NCBI GenBank assembly: GCA_016839055.1 | Contig: JAEKNX010000004.1 | Coordinates: 186,001 to 250,000, forward strand | Length of the DNA stretch: 64,000 nucleotides | DNA from: Spirochaetales bacterium | Lineage (GTDB): Bacteria > Spirochaetota > Spirochaetia > UBA9216 | Reading direction: 5' to 3' | Shown: positions 22,272 to 31,630 of the stretch, piece after piece | Layout of the letters: every line of letters begins with the position of its first letter | Position numbering within the stretch: the first letter of the stretch is position 1 | Made by a program: the position numbers and the translations under genes | The notes under the pieces: generated by a model | The model's database searches: none | Told to the model about the DNA's origin: nothing | Seen by the model: the letters and a program-made list of their open reading frames with translations, nothing else

Positions 22272-24110
22272 TTATTCTGCTGAATAAACGATCTTCCCTT
22301 CAAAAAGGGTCATAAGTACTTCAAGATTGGCAACTTCTTCAGTATCGATTTCAAACAGGTTTCGGTCGATTACTATAATATCGGCAAGTTTGCCAACTTC
22401 GATTGAACCAAGATCTTCGTCAAGAAAGTCTGCATAGGCACCGTTTATTGTAGAGGCTTTGATTGCATCAGCAAGGCTGATTCTTTCTTCGGACGGGCCT
22501 AAGGGGCCCATTGTGTAGTATTCCATCTCTTCGTCGCTGTATTCAGTTGTCCGAATCATCGAGTCGGCATCCTCGCCGTACCACATTCTAAAAACTTTTT
22601 CCGGCATGGTTCTTGTCATTGCGCTGTATAATGCCCAGCCGTAGTCGGGCTCGGTTACAAAGAAATCACTATGAATCGCAGTGTTAACTCCGGCGTCGAA
22701 AAGACTCTGCGCTGGATACATCTCGTTGTAGGCTCGCTGTTCTCCGAGATAGGGCAGGTAGAGATCCCAGTAATAATCATCAACGATCATCCAGTAAGGA
22801 GCAATTATAGCGTTCATACCTAAAGCAGCCATGCGGTCTATCTCGCTCTGGTCTGTCATCTGAAGGTGGGCAAAGGTGTGTCTCGAATCACTTGAGCCGT
22901 TCTTCTCTCTCGCATATTCGAGAGCGTCCAGAGCATAATCGGCTGCAGCATCACCAATCTGGTGAATATGGATGTTGTAACCTTCTGCGTCGACCTTCCT
23001 GAATGCTTCTTTCAGGAATTCCGGATCCCAGACCTGAATACCATACCAGTTATCATCCCTGTGAGAGTAGGGCTCTTTTAATAATCCTGTTTCTTCTTCG
23101 ATTACCTGATCAGAGAAGAATTTGAATGATTTCACCTGCCAGTATGGGGTTTCGAATGTGTCCGATAGTTTCATGCCGAGTTCGATAGCCTCATCGACTG
23201 TCATCTCTTCGTCGCCGGTCGCATCCATGCCGTATGCTCCTCCGACCATCTCGGGTGATAGAAACCATGAGCCCCTGAAGCGGATAGTAAGCAGTCCGTC
23301 TCTTGCAAGCTCTTCGTATGCCATGTAGTAATTCGGATCAAAGGAGACCGCGGCGTCATGACAGGTAGTGAGTCCGACTGTGTTAAACCACTCCTGGAGC
23401 CAGAGAATTCCTTCTTTGTACATCTCTTTTGTAGGTTCTGGAAACAGGTCAGAAACAAGACCCATAGCCGATTCCTGCAGCAGGCCTGAGGGTTCACCTG
23501 TGGCAGGATCTCTTTTAATAACTCCACCTGCAGGATCGGGAGTTGCTTTTGTTATTCCGGCCATCTTAAGCGCTCTGGAATTGACCCACATTGAATGACC
23601 GTCGACTGAGGTTAGCGCCATTGGTTTATAGGGTGCTATCGCGTCAAGATCTTCCTTTCGGGGGCCAATCTCGTCAAAGACGGATCTCATGTATCCTGCT
23701 CCCTGATAGGTTTCCAAATCCGGATTCTCATCTACGAAGGCGCTGATCACCGCTAGGTATTCTTCTAATGAGAAAACACTTTGGAGGGAGATCTGGAAGA
23801 GGTAGGCTACTGCGCTCATTGCCGGATGCATGTGGGCATCGACAAAAGCCGGCATAACCATCTTTCCCTCGAGGTCGAACACTTCGGTAGAATCACCTAT
23901 GTATTTTTTTATTTCACCGACACTGCCTACGGCGGTGATGCGTCCGCCTGTAACAGCCATTGCTTCTGCCCAGTTGTTGTCATTGTCAACGGTGTAAACA
24001 GCAGTGTTTGTGAGAACCATGTCTGCCGGCTCCATCTTTTCCTTTGCTCCTCCAGCCCATACGGATGTGAGAATTGTTAATAATATCAATGTAATTAATA
24101 GTCGTTTCAT
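22272..24110 (-). CDS. Exported YtcJ-like amidohydrolase (Amidohydro_3)
   Basis: The start at 24110 is set by AGGAGG five bases upstream. The first about 22 residues are a signal peptide (LLITLILLTILTSVWAGG), so the enzyme is exported, unlike most members. The metal-binding HxH is in VDAHMHPAMS. Further ligands are probably in IHIHQIGDAAAD and AIHSDFFV, and the C-terminal family block is GSIEVGKLADIIVIDRN. YtcJ-like enzymes hydrolyse C-N bonds of unknown or varied amide substrates. The gene is monocistronic, with a hairpin-rich leader on the minus strand. Confidence 0.85.
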   Translation of the reverse strand: MKRLLITLILLTILTSVWAGGAKEKMEPADMVLTNTAVYTVDNDNNWAEAMAVTGGRITAVGSVGEIKKYIGDSTEVFDLEGKMVMPAFVDAHMHPAMSAVAYLFQISLQSVFSLEEYLAVISAFVDENPDLETYQGAGYMRSVFDEIGPRKEDLDAIAPYKPMALTSVDGHSMWVNSRALKMAGITKATPDPAGGVIKRDPATGEPSGLLQESAMGLVSDLFPEPTKEMYKEGILWLQEWFNTVGLTTCHDAAVSFDPNYYMAYEELARDGLLTIRFRGSWFLSPEMVGGAYGMDATGDEEMTVDEAIELGMKLSDTFETPYWQVKSFKFFSDQVIEEETGLLKEPYSHRDDNWYGIQVWDPEFLKEAFRKVDAEGYNIHIHQIGDAAADYALDALEYAREKNGSSDSRHTFAHLQMTDQSEIDRMAALGMNAIIAPYWMIVDDYYWDLYLPYLGEQRAYNEMYPAQSLFDAGVNTAIHSDFFVTEPDYGWALYSAMTRTMPEKVFRMWYGEDADSMIRTTEYSDEEMEYYTMGPLGPSEERISLADAIKASTINGAYADFLDEDLGSIEVGKLADIIVIDRNLFEIDTEEVANLEVLMTLFEGKIVYSAE

Positions 24111-24178
24111 ATTTCCTCCTGAATTTATTGAAACCTCTTCAATGATGATTCTTGTTGGTTTTATCACCTCCTTTGATC

Positions 24179-24222
24179 AAAAAAAAAGACCAGCGCCGAA
24201 GGCTGGGCCTTCAGTGCTGGTC
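24179..24222 (-). terminator. Terminator hairpin upstream of the amidohydrolase gene
   Basis: On the minus strand GACCAGC/GCTGGTC and an inner GAAGG/CCTTC stem are followed by nine T residues (24179-24187 read in reverse). It lies about 70 bases before the amidohydrolase ATG and about 160 bases after the response-regulator stop. It either ends the upstream two-component operon or acts as an attenuator. A TATAAT box (complement 24274-24279) and a second hairpin (24250-24269) upstream of it would place it inside a leader. Confidence 0.75.
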
Positions 24223-24379
24223 ATTAGAAGCTTAACAAAATGTTATCTCCTAATCCTGCCAGGGATTAGTGGTATTATATATGTCCTCTCAGGCCTTTCT
24301 TCAGCTCCGGCTACTGCCTGTCTGAAAAAAATAAATTGTTTCCTGAATCAATAAATAATAACATAGGTTCAACTGTAAA

Positions 24380-25123
24380 TCAATATTTAAATACGAAGCT
24401 TTCCCGGTTCTTCCCGGAATCTATTATCAGTTCAGACATTTCTGTTTTGATGGAAATAACTCCGGTAATTACATCTTCTAATTCTTTTTTAACGGTTTTA
24501 TAGAATAGCCGCCGATTTTGTTCCACAACAGTCTGGTTTCGCCTGTCTTCGAGCAGGCTTTCATCAAAGGGAGTCAGGAATCCGTTTATTCCGATCTCGA
24601 GGTTATTACTTCCCAGGAAAACATTGATACTTTTGGGACCCTTCCCGGTTTTTTTCTTGAGGAAGGCCGATATTTCAAGCCGTAATTCTTTCTCTACTTC
24701 TTTTTTGCGGTGAATGTCGACCTGGAGAAAGCTTCCTCTGTCTTTCAAGATCCTGGCGGCGATTTTTTCAAGAGTTTGACTCAGGTCTTCGGTATCAATA
24801 GGCTTTATAATATATCTGTCAATACCGAGTTCTACTGTCTTCAGGATTGATCCGGTATCCTCGAGGGCTGATGTAATCAGTACCGGACAGTTTGCGCCGG
24901 TTTCTCTGATTTTTTCAATCATCTGAATTCCTCCCAGTCCTTCCATCAGCAGGTCTGCAATTATAATGTCCGGCTTGCTTTCTTTGAACTTCAGCAGTCC
25001 TTCATTCCCGTCAGAGGCTGTGACTACTCGTGAAAAGCGGCGTTTAAGGAATTTTTCCATTTGAAGGCGGGTTTCGGGCTCATCTTCCACATAGAGCAGC
25101 TTGAGATTGAATAATTCATTCAT
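24380..25123 (-). CDS. Response regulator with C-terminal MpsC/DUF2294 domain
   Basis: Residues 1 to about 125 form a receiver: acidic pair in LLYVEDEPETR, phospho-acceptor Asp in IIIADLLMEGL, switch Thr/Ser in VLITSALED and Lys in YIIKPID. The remaining about 110 residues match the DUF2294 (MpsC) pattern: KKKTGKGPKSINVFLG, LEIGINGFLTPFDESLLE and VITGVISIKTEMS. MpsC is linked to a Na+-dependent membrane-potential system in Staphylococcus; its role as a response-regulator output is not established. No DNA-binding domain is present. The gene overlaps the sensor kinase gene by 8 bases. Confidence 0.75.
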   Translation of the reverse strand: MNELFNLKLLYVEDEPETRLQMEKFLKRRFSRVVTASDGNEGLLKFKESKPDIIIADLLMEGLGGIQMIEKIRETGANCPVLITSALEDTGSILKTVELGIDRYIIKPIDTEDLSQTLEKIAARILKDRGSFLQVDIHRKKEVEKELRLEISAFLKKKTGKGPKSINVFLGSNNLEIGINGFLTPFDESLLEDRRNQTVVEQNRRLFYKTVKKELEDVITGVISIKTEMSELIIDSGKNRESFVFKY

Positions 25124-27056
25124 TCATATCCTCCTGATTCATGATGACCGGAACAGTTACGCGGCATAAAACACCGCTACCGCGGTTAAGAAGTACAATA
25201 TTACCATGAAAATGCTTTTCAATGATAAATCTGGACATATACAATCCGATTCCCGTTCCTTTTTCCTCACCTTTTGTTGTAAAGTATGGTTTGAAAAGCT
25301 TTTCCATCACTGTCTCGGGAATTTCCGGACCGTTATTGAATATTTCCACTATAGCCTCGTCTTCAGTTTGGGACAATGATATTGATATTTCACGATTATT
25401 CATCGTCTTCATCAACAGGGCATCACGGGCATTGTAGAGAGTGTTTGATATAACCTGGGTGAACTCGTTAGCCGAACCGAAGAGCTGGGGAATTTGGGTA
25501 AATTGAGTATGAATTCTGATATTGTGTGATTGAAGGCTGTCTTCCATCAAATCAATTACAAATGATATTGTGGATCTAATTGAAAAATATTCCTTATTGT
25601 CCCTGGGGTTCAGAAAATACCGGAAATCATCGATGGTTTGAGACATATCTTTTATTATTCGCCCGCATTTATTCAGTGATTGTTCAATTTCAAGATTGCC
25701 GGCGATCTCTTCATGATAATCCTCCCGGATATTTGAGAGGATCAAGTTCAGGTTATTCAGCGGCTGTCGCCACTGGTGGGCTATATGAGCAATCATCTCG
25801 CCGGTTTTGGCCAGCCGCGATTGATAGGTCAGGATTACATCTTTCTGACGATTTTTCTCTACCTCCTGACTAATGAGTTCGGATATTGTATCAACTGATT
25901 TTACAAAAGTGCCAATTTCATCCTCCCTTTTCAGGAGGGATAGAGGGATTTTTAGGGAATAATCACCTATTTCAAGATGCCGGAGTTGTTCGGCTGCAGC
26001 TTCAACAGGTCCTGATATGCGGTTTGAAAATGCCCGGGCTGCAAGAAATGAGAAGCCTGTGATGAGCAGGGCAATGATTATTATAGAATAAGCAAGATCC
26101 TCGAGAGGTTTAAATATTTCAGCCAGCTCAAGCGCCAGGACCAGAATCCAGCCGTTAGAAAGTCTTCCGCAGGAAAATATGTGAGTATCACTTTTGAAGA
26201 TTCTTTTTGCGGGTTTGTTTTTATCCGTGAAACCGGTTAACAGACTATAGCTCTCAGGCTCGGCCTCTTCCATGCTGGTATATTCTGGGTAATTCGGGTG
26301 AACAATTACTTCCAGGTCATCGTTCAGAAGGAATGCATAACCATTTTTCATAACCTCAAGATCTTTAATGGATTCTCTTATACTTTCGACGTTGATATCT
26401 ATTCCTATTACACCGATTAAAAGCCTATCCTTGTAAACAGGACGCGTATAGACTATCACCTTCAGGGGAAAGCCGACTTCCTGTGCAGGTTCATACCAGG
26501 CGCCGGTGTCGGCCTCCAGAGCGCTATAGTAGTATTCCATAGCAGGATTTTCCGGATTAAATAAAGAAATGTTAGGGTATCCGTCATTTTCTGTTGTCGG
26601 ATTGTCGGTATACTGGTTATAAAGTTCATTATCGACTCTTTGCGGTATATCGCCTTTTTTAATTGAAAGATACCAGATTTCACGAAATTCATTTGTCAGT
26701 CCGCGGTCAAAGGTTATATAGATACTCTCAAAATCATCATTACTAAGTGCCGTCTCCCTGAAAAATCCATCGAGGCTCTCTTCGTATTCCTCGAGATATG
26801 AGCTGCTGTTTTTTAACATTTCAATATTGAATGAGTTTACAATCTGACTGTGGATTGTCTCAATTATCGTTTCTACTGAATTCAGTCTCTCGCTTAATGA
26901 AAGAGAATGAGTCCGGGACATATAAATAAGTTTATCATTAGTTTCATTCTCGATGTAATCGATACTGTTTATGAAGATAAACCCCCCGATTATTAGAGAT
27001 GTGGCCATTGTCAGAGAGAAAATAGCTATCATAATTCGGGAGCTGATCTTTTTCAT
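25116..27056 (-). CDS. dCache sensor histidine kinase
   Basis: Two membrane helices (residues 7-28 and about 315-335) enclose a periplasmic dCache domain (GAWYEPAQEVGFPLKVIVY, LIGVIGIDINVESIR). A HAMP region, a HisKA with phospho-acceptor His in MIAHIAHQWRQPLNNL, and a HATPase with N box, FNNGPEIP and GTGIGLYMSRFIIE follow. The HQWRQPLN type of H box is common in kinases that pair with separate receivers. The partner is the coupled REC-MpsC protein. The gene lies just after the NrnA-like phosphoesterase on the same strand (22-base gap). Confidence 0.9.
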   Translation of the reverse strand: MKKISSRIMIAIFSLTMATSLIIGGFIFINSIDYIENETNDKLIYMSRTHSLSLSERLNSVETIIETIHSQIVNSFNIEMLKNSSSYLEEYEESLDGFFRETALSNDDFESIYITFDRGLTNEFREIWYLSIKKGDIPQRVDNELYNQYTDNPTTENDGYPNISLFNPENPAMEYYYSALEADTGAWYEPAQEVGFPLKVIVYTRPVYKDRLLIGVIGIDINVESIRESIKDLEVMKNGYAFLLNDDLEVIVHPNYPEYTSMEEAEPESYSLLTGFTDKNKPAKRIFKSDTHIFSCGRLSNGWILVLALELAEIFKPLEDLAYSIIIIALLITGFSFLAARAFSNRISGPVEAAAEQLRHLEIGDYSLKIPLSLLKREDEIGTFVKSVDTISELISQEVEKNRQKDVILTYQSRLAKTGEMIAHIAHQWRQPLNNLNLILSNIREDYHEEIAGNLEIEQSLNKCGRIIKDMSQTIDDFRYFLNPRDNKEYFSIRSTISFVIDLMEDSLQSHNIRIHTQFTQIPQLFGSANEFTQVISNTLYNARDALLMKTMNNREISISLSQTEDEAIVEIFNNGPEIPETVMEKLFKPYFTTKGEEKGTGIGLYMSRFIIEKHFHGNIVLLNRGSGVLCRVTVPVIMNQEDMNE

Positions 27057-27077
27057 TGTTCCTCGGCCAGGGCTATT

Positions 27078-28073
27078 CTATGCCTCGAATAATCTTTTAA
27101 AAACATCCATCAGTTTTTCGGTAATATCGGCCCGGCTTCCCTTCCATTCGAGGCCGGCGGCTCGTTTATGCCCGCCTCCGCCGAATGTGGCCGCAACCGA
27201 CCCTACATCGATGTCGTGAAGGCTCCGAAGGCTTACCGAGCAGACTGATTCCGATTCCTCTCTGATAAAGATTACGGCCAGGCAGCCTTCTACGCCGAAG
27301 AGCTGGCTGTATATAGTATCTGAATCCCGGTTTTCCGGTCCGAACTTCTTTTTTTCTTCCAATGTCTCATAGATGAGCATGCATTTTCCGTCGAAGAGCG
27401 GCTTGGCTCTCGATAGCACTAATCCGGTCAGTATCTTGCTTTCGAGTTTTCGTCCGCCGTACATTCGGTAGTAAAGATCTTTAAGTGAGGCGCCTCCCGC
27501 GAGAATTTCCGCCGCTAGTCCAAGGCTCTCTGAGCTGGAACTATCGAGGTGGCGGAAGTAGCCTGTGTCGGTCAGGAATCCGAAGAGAAGGTCTTCTGAT
27601 TCCTGACTGCTGGGCTTGCCGCCGAGTTTTTTTATTACTTTATATACCAGGATGGTAGTGGAAGGGGAGCTCCCGTCAACCCAGGCCGCGTCTCCGAAGG
27701 GACTGCCTGATGCGTGATGATCAATTACCGCTGTGGGGTATTCAGCAATTTCTTCGGCAAATCCGCCGCCGATTCGTTCAGGGGTCGAGCAGTCAAGGAT
27801 TATTACGGCGGAGTCTTCTTTTGCCGGTCTTCCTGATTTTTCCGCGGCTTCGGCTATAGATTTACTGAAAAGCCCTTCAATAGCCTTCGTCTCAGTCCTG
27901 TTGAAGGGGCCGGGTGAGCAGAGTAGGGCGGTCTTGCCGGTTCTGTTTAAGAATGAGGCCAATGCCGTCTGTGATCCGAGGCAGTCACCATCGGGCTCCC
28001 CATGGCCGATTATATAGAAAACCGAATATTTATTCAGAAAATTCAATATTTCCTGAGGTACGTTCATTGTCAT
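27078..28073 (-). CDS. DHH-family phosphoesterase, NrnA-like (nanoRNase / pAp phosphatase)
   Basis: The DHH domain has IIGHGEPDGDCLGS (motif I), ILDCSTPERIG and VIDHHASG (motif III). The DHHA1 domain ends with FGGGGHKRAAGLEW. This layout is that of NrnA, which degrades 2-5 nucleotide RNAs and adenosine 3',5'-bisphosphate. AAGGA precedes the ATG at 28073. It follows the M24 peptidase gene by 12 bases in the same operon. Confidence 0.85.
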   Translation of the reverse strand: MTMNVPQEILNFLNKYSVFYIIGHGEPDGDCLGSQTALASFLNRTGKTALLCSPGPFNRTETKAIEGLFSKSIAEAAEKSGRPAKEDSAVIILDCSTPERIGGGFAEEIAEYPTAVIDHHASGSPFGDAAWVDGSSPSTTILVYKVIKKLGGKPSSQESEDLLFGFLTDTGYFRHLDSSSSESLGLAAEILAGGASLKDLYYRMYGGRKLESKILTGLVLSRAKPLFDGKCMLIYETLEEKKKFGPENRDSDTIYSQLFGVEGCLAVIFIREESESVCSVSLRSLHDIDVGSVAATFGGGGHKRAAGLEWKGSRADITEKLMDVFKRLFEA

Positions 28074-28085
28074 TGTTTATCCTTC

Positions 28086-29249
28086 TTACTCTATTATGAG
28101 TATTTCTTTCTGAGGTCCGGGGCCTGAAATGTGGAACTTTCCTTTCATGATATATCCGTCAATCTCGGTTCGCATTCCAAGCTTTTTCGAATACAGTCCA
28201 GGTTCTATTGAGAAACAGGAGCCGTCAAGAAGAGGGCGCTTGTCCGGGAATTCGATTGAATCGAGCCCCGCGCCGCTACCGTGAACCTCGGTGTCAATTC
28301 CATGTCCGGTCCTGTGCTTGATGAGCTGTTCATAACCGCGGCCGATAAGCACCCCTCTTGTTTCCTCGTCGGCTTCGGCTCCAGTGACGCTTTTGCCCGA
28401 TTTTAGACGGTCGCTGATGAAGTCTGCGCAGAAGTCGCGGGCGTCTCTTACAGCGTGAAACATCTCAACTGCCTCCGGAGGCGGCTTTTTACCGGTATAT
28501 CCGAGCCATGAGATATCGGCAAATATCGCGCCGGGCGCCGTTAGTTTTGCCCATAGGTCAAGCTGGAGAATGCTGTCTTTCAGAACCGGGTTGTCATGAT
28601 TCTCGGCGGCATAGTGAGGGTTTCCCGAATTGACGCCGCTTGCAACAACCGGCAGATGTGCGGTAACCATGCCGCGACTCGTAAACTCATCAAGAATCCA
28701 ACTCTGTACTTCTTTTTCAGTGAGCTGTCCGCCCCTACCATTTCTAAAGAATGCCGATATCCGTGCCCATACAAGCTCGACTATCTGGTATAGATGTCCG
28801 GCCGCTTCCTCATGTGTGGCAATGTTGTCACTATCAAGCAGTCCGCAGAGGCGCTGGATTAGACCAGCCGAGCTCCTGAGAGATAGACCAGCATCTTCAA
28901 GCATCATTGCGGTTCCATAATCGAGGGTGGAAACAGTTGTAAGTTCCCTGGAGAATTGCGCACCCCAGTTCCCCGTGAAGCGGGAGAGTATTTGGATGAG
29001 CCTCGTTCTGCTGCTGTATATTTCGGTATAACCCGGTAATTCTTCGAGTGTGTCAGGTTCTACCGCGTGGCAAATTTTCAGCGGATCACCTGAAGCCGGC
29101 ACCATGTAGTACCAGGCTCTTGAGTTCATTCGCCCATTTGCAATTCCGAGGATTTTATCCGAAAGCGGATCACGGTGAAGAAAGTTAAAAAAAAGCCATC
29201 CGTCGAGGCTTTCGCTCGAGATGGCTTTCTGAATGTCATTGATATTCAT
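28086..29249 (-). CDS. M24-family (Xaa-Pro aminopeptidase-like) metallopeptidase
   Basis: The C-terminal pita-bread domain carries the metal ligands in LDLWAKLTAPGAIFADISW (Asp, Asp), HRTGHGIDTEVHG (His), FSIEPGLY (Glu) and TEIDGYI (Glu). The N-terminal about 150 residues form a creatinase-like domain. At 387 residues it is a normal member of the aminopeptidase P-like group. Close relatives include enzymes that are not true prolidases, so the substrate is not certain. Confidence 0.85.
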   Translation of the reverse strand: MNINDIQKAISSESLDGWLFFNFLHRDPLSDKILGIANGRMNSRAWYYMVPASGDPLKICHAVEPDTLEELPGYTEIYSSRTRLIQILSRFTGNWGAQFSRELTTVSTLDYGTAMMLEDAGLSLRSSAGLIQRLCGLLDSDNIATHEEAAGHLYQIVELVWARISAFFRNGRGGQLTEKEVQSWILDEFTSRGMVTAHLPVVASGVNSGNPHYAAENHDNPVLKDSILQLDLWAKLTAPGAIFADISWLGYTGKKPPPEAVEMFHAVRDARDFCADFISDRLKSGKSVTGAEADEETRGVLIGRGYEQLIKHRTGHGIDTEVHGSGAGLDSIEFPDKRPLLDGSCFSIEPGLYSKKLGMRTEIDGYIMKGKFHISGPGPQKEILIIE

Positions 29250-29264
29250 TGTCTGTGTACGTCT

Positions 29265-29666
29265 CTATAATTTCAGTTCTATGGTTTCTACACCTTTAAA
29301 TTTGTCCGAAATGTCAATTGTCGGGTCAAGATCTCCCCAGCTTAAATCAAGCCGGTTCTTTTTCAAATAGAGTCTGATGTGATGAAATTCCCCATCCTTC
29401 CAGAAAACTGAAAAATAAGGATAAGATTGAGCGTCTCCGTAAATAACCTCAGCTTTTGATGCTGCACCTCCGAGCCACTCGACTGGGACGTAAAAGGACG
29501 AATACTGCAGTTTACTGTTCCTGTAGACGATTTTATATCCGTTTTCATGCGGATAAACCTTCGCTATTGATACAGTTCTGACGTAATATGGTGAATCTGT
29601 TGCTTCAGCGAATAATGCACCCGCCGCAAACAGCAGAATAAGGAACACGAGTATGGATTTTTTCAA
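29265..29666 (-). CDS. Small secreted protein of unknown function
   Basis: The start is TTG at 29666, chosen because AGGAGG lies 7 bases upstream. A signal peptide (SILVFLILLFAAGALFAEA) is followed by about 110 residues with many aromatic residues (SSFYVPVEWLGG, YPYFSVFWKDG, IRLYLKKNRLDLSWG), suggesting a small beta-rich periplasmic domain. A good promoter lies just upstream. The family is not recognised. Confidence 0.65.
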   Translation of the reverse strand: MKKSILVFLILLFAAGALFAEATDSPYYVRTVSIAKVYPHENGYKIVYRNSKLQYSSFYVPVEWLGGAASKAEVIYGDAQSYPYFSVFWKDGEFHHIRLYLKKNRLDLSWGDLDPTIDISDKFKGVETIELKL

Positions 29667-29695
29667 AGCGGTACCTCCTGAGTTTATATAATCAA

Positions 29696-29725
29696 TTATA
29701 TAGTCTTTGAATGCTCAAAATCAAG
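29696..29725 (-). promoter_or_regulatory. Sigma-70 promoter of the small secreted protein gene
   Basis: On the minus strand TTGATT (29720-29725) and TATAAT (29696-29701) are separated by 18 bases, ahead of the AGGAGG and TTG start. Confidence 0.6.
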
Positions 29726-29844
29726 TAGAAATTTAAATTCAGTTGTAATCAGTTGGGTCGGCTTTCCCCTTAGTCGCCAATAATTTCGATAAGACTTGTG
29801 TGTTTTATTAAAGATGGCTATATTTCATAAATCTTTTAACCAGT

Positions 29845-30621
29845 CTAATTCTTCCAGGGGAAAATCATACCCTTAAGTGATCGCGTTCCTAATTGATCTC
29901 GGTCATCCTGAATCAGCAGGTCCCAGGGGATTTTATTTCTATTCTCACCGGGGTTTTTTTCAAGCCAATCGTATTTATAGAGACGCAGCTTTACGGCATC
30001 CTGATGAAGGAGGAGAATTGCCGAGAGTCCGGGCATGATTAAAACTGTAATCATGGACAGCATAAGAACAACAGCCGAATGAAGGAAAATGAAAATTGAA
30101 AACAAAGGATTGTCGATGGTGAGTAATATCGATTTTTTTAAGCTTAGATAAATACCTCCCTCTAATTTAAATAGCACCGGATAAAAATACTGACACGATA
30201 AAAACCAGAAAAGGCTGAACCAAAAAATAATTCCAGCACCGACGATACCGATGATATTACCCATAGAAAGATAGAAGGGGAATCCGAATGTGAAAATAAT
30301 AATCATAAGGCTGTTTATGGAGGCCAAGATCAAAGAGGCCTTCCAAGTTTTAAGAAAACCATTTTTAACAAGAGCAAAACTGAAAGACTTGAACTCTGAA
30401 AATTTATGAAGCAGTATTGAGATTGTTCCGGCATATATATGAGATAAAAATATTCCCGGAATTGTCAGGAGGATTGTTACAGCCCCTGGTGATGCTCTAG
30501 TTGTGAAGGCTATCAGAGCTGTGATGCCAAGGCAAAAAATAAAACCGAGATTGATGAGAATCAGGCTGAAAAGATTATCCCAAGTGTCAAAAAACGATTT
30601 TTTTATAAGGAATCTAATCAT
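29845..30621 (-). CDS. Multi-pass membrane protein, DUF624-like
   Basis: About six hydrophobic helices are visible (for example LFSLILINLGFIFCLGITALI, AVTILLTIPGIFLSHIYAG, LFSIFIFLHSAVVLMLSMI). The N-terminal FFDTWDNLFSLILIN and the general layout recall YesL/DUF624 proteins, but similarity by eye is weak. The C-terminal about 40 residues are polar. No partner genes are nearby and the function is unknown. Confidence 0.6.
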   Translation of the reverse strand: MIRFLIKKSFFDTWDNLFSLILINLGFIFCLGITALIAFTTRASPGAVTILLTIPGIFLSHIYAGTISILLHKFSEFKSFSFALVKNGFLKTWKASLILASINSLMIIIFTFGFPFYLSMGNIIGIVGAGIIFWFSLFWFLSCQYFYPVLFKLEGGIYLSLKKSILLTIDNPLFSIFIFLHSAVVLMLSMITVLIMPGLSAILLLHQDAVKLRLYKYDWLEKNPGENRNKIPWDLLIQDDRDQLGTRSLKGMIFPWKN

Positions 30622-30934
30622 CTGTTGCTTTTCTCCTTAGAACGCTTAGTGGGAGTATACAATACCAGGTTGTAAATGCCAATAAAAGGGCAGATTGAAG
30701 TCTTATTTCATGTCTCCTATAGTTGTTCTCCGGAGCCTTCTCTCTGTTGTAGCAGCTCCTTCTGCCGAGCTGGCTATTTTTAATTCCATTATGATGCCTC
30801 AGGAATTCTTTTTTATTGAATGTGATCTAATAAATTGTATCATGAAACAACTATTAAGGGTTGTAATAAAGTTTGTAGAAGTTCTTGTTTTTAAGACCTC
30901 CGGTATTTAAACTGCAGCGGCACAATCTGGTATG

Positions 30935-31120
30935 TGATGTTCAGTGGAGATTCCGGAGTCGGGATAGATGTACTGGTTTCGGCTTTTACCGAGACAGGCT
31001 TGTCTGCACTCTTTTCATCCTTTTTTACCCTTCTTTGTGCCATGTAGACCGGTAAATCCACTTTGGTCAAAGAGGTTATTAAATCTATCTCTGACGCTCT
31101 TTATCTGGATTTGGAAAAGA
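30935..31120 (+). pseudogene. Decayed fragment of the ECF-S-like membrane protein gene found at 57.9 kb
   Basis: From 30940 the sequence matches 58279 onward of the intact gene. The encoded GVGIDVLVSAFTETG parallels GVGIDVIVSAFTETG, followed by a related but frameshifted continuation with a stop at 31057. No start or N-terminal part is present. It is the left end of a decayed copy of the 58.3-61.3 kb locus. Confidence 0.75.
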
Positions 31121-31391
31121 AATCGGACAGACATTTGTTATCCGCACTCTTAAACCATAATCAACTAATCTCGGCCGCAGGTTGGTGAAATTGCTAAAGG
31201 TATGTATCATAGATGTAGCATTATCCAGTATTTGTCACGCTGTATCTGTTATATAGGCGATATTATCGATGTTCCAGTTGATATCTATTTTAATTTTCTT
31301 CGAATCGACAGTGATAGATTCCATTAGTATGAAAATGAACTTTTCTATTTCCAAGGAACCGTAAGCTATAGAATCCAGCAGTTGTCAGCTT

Positions 31392-31553
31392 GTGTCAAAA
31401 ACAGGTATCAACATAGCACTCGACGGCGGGGATCTTTTTTCACTTATTTCAACCGCCGAACAATCGGAATTTAAAATTGATTTGATTGATATTACAGACG
31501 CCCATGATCCGTTTGCAGAAAACATCAGAAAAAGCGGTACGCTGCTGGTGTAA
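31392..31553 (+). pseudogene. C-terminal remnant of a MNT-type nucleotidyltransferase
   Basis: A 53-codon frame encodes GGDLFSLISTAEQSE, KIDLIDITDAHDPFAENIRK and SGTLLV. This is the C-terminal pattern of small nucleotidyltransferases that act as antitoxins to HEPN proteins. The N-terminal GSxxxG/DxD active-site part is missing and no HEPN gene is visible in the stop-rich sequence at 31190-31390. The rest of 31120-31390 shows no recognisable gene. Confidence 0.5.
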
Positions 31554-31576
31554 CTATTACTGGCATAATATGGCAT

Positions 31577-31626
31577 TTACATTAACCATGTAATATGCTA
31601 AGATTGCTTATCAATTTACATGGTAA
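31577..31626 (+). promoter_or_regulatory. Promoter with TTACAT/ATGTAA palindromic half-sites
   Basis: TTACAT (31577-31582) and ATGTAA (31588-31593) form a palindrome, and a third TTACAT lies at 31616-31621. TTACAT as -35 and TAAGAT (31599-31604) as -10 are 16 bases apart, so the half-sites flank the transcript start and could serve as an operator. Confidence 0.5.
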
Positions 31627-31630
31627 CGAT

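Noticed and set aside
24110-24290. Known riboswitch in the amidohydrolase leader
   Set aside because: The hairpins do not match the conserved cores of purine, glycine, SAM, TPP, guanidine or c-di-GMP riboswitches as far as I can judge by eye; kept only as a possible attenuator.
24004-24354. 116-codon plus-strand frame upstream of the amidohydrolase gene
   Set aside because: It reads through the terminator hairpin and the signal-peptide region of the opposite gene; it is better explained by the minus-strand leader.
30695-30910. Short plus-strand frame after the DUF624-like gene
   Set aside because: No start signal, no domain, and it lies next to decayed sequence.
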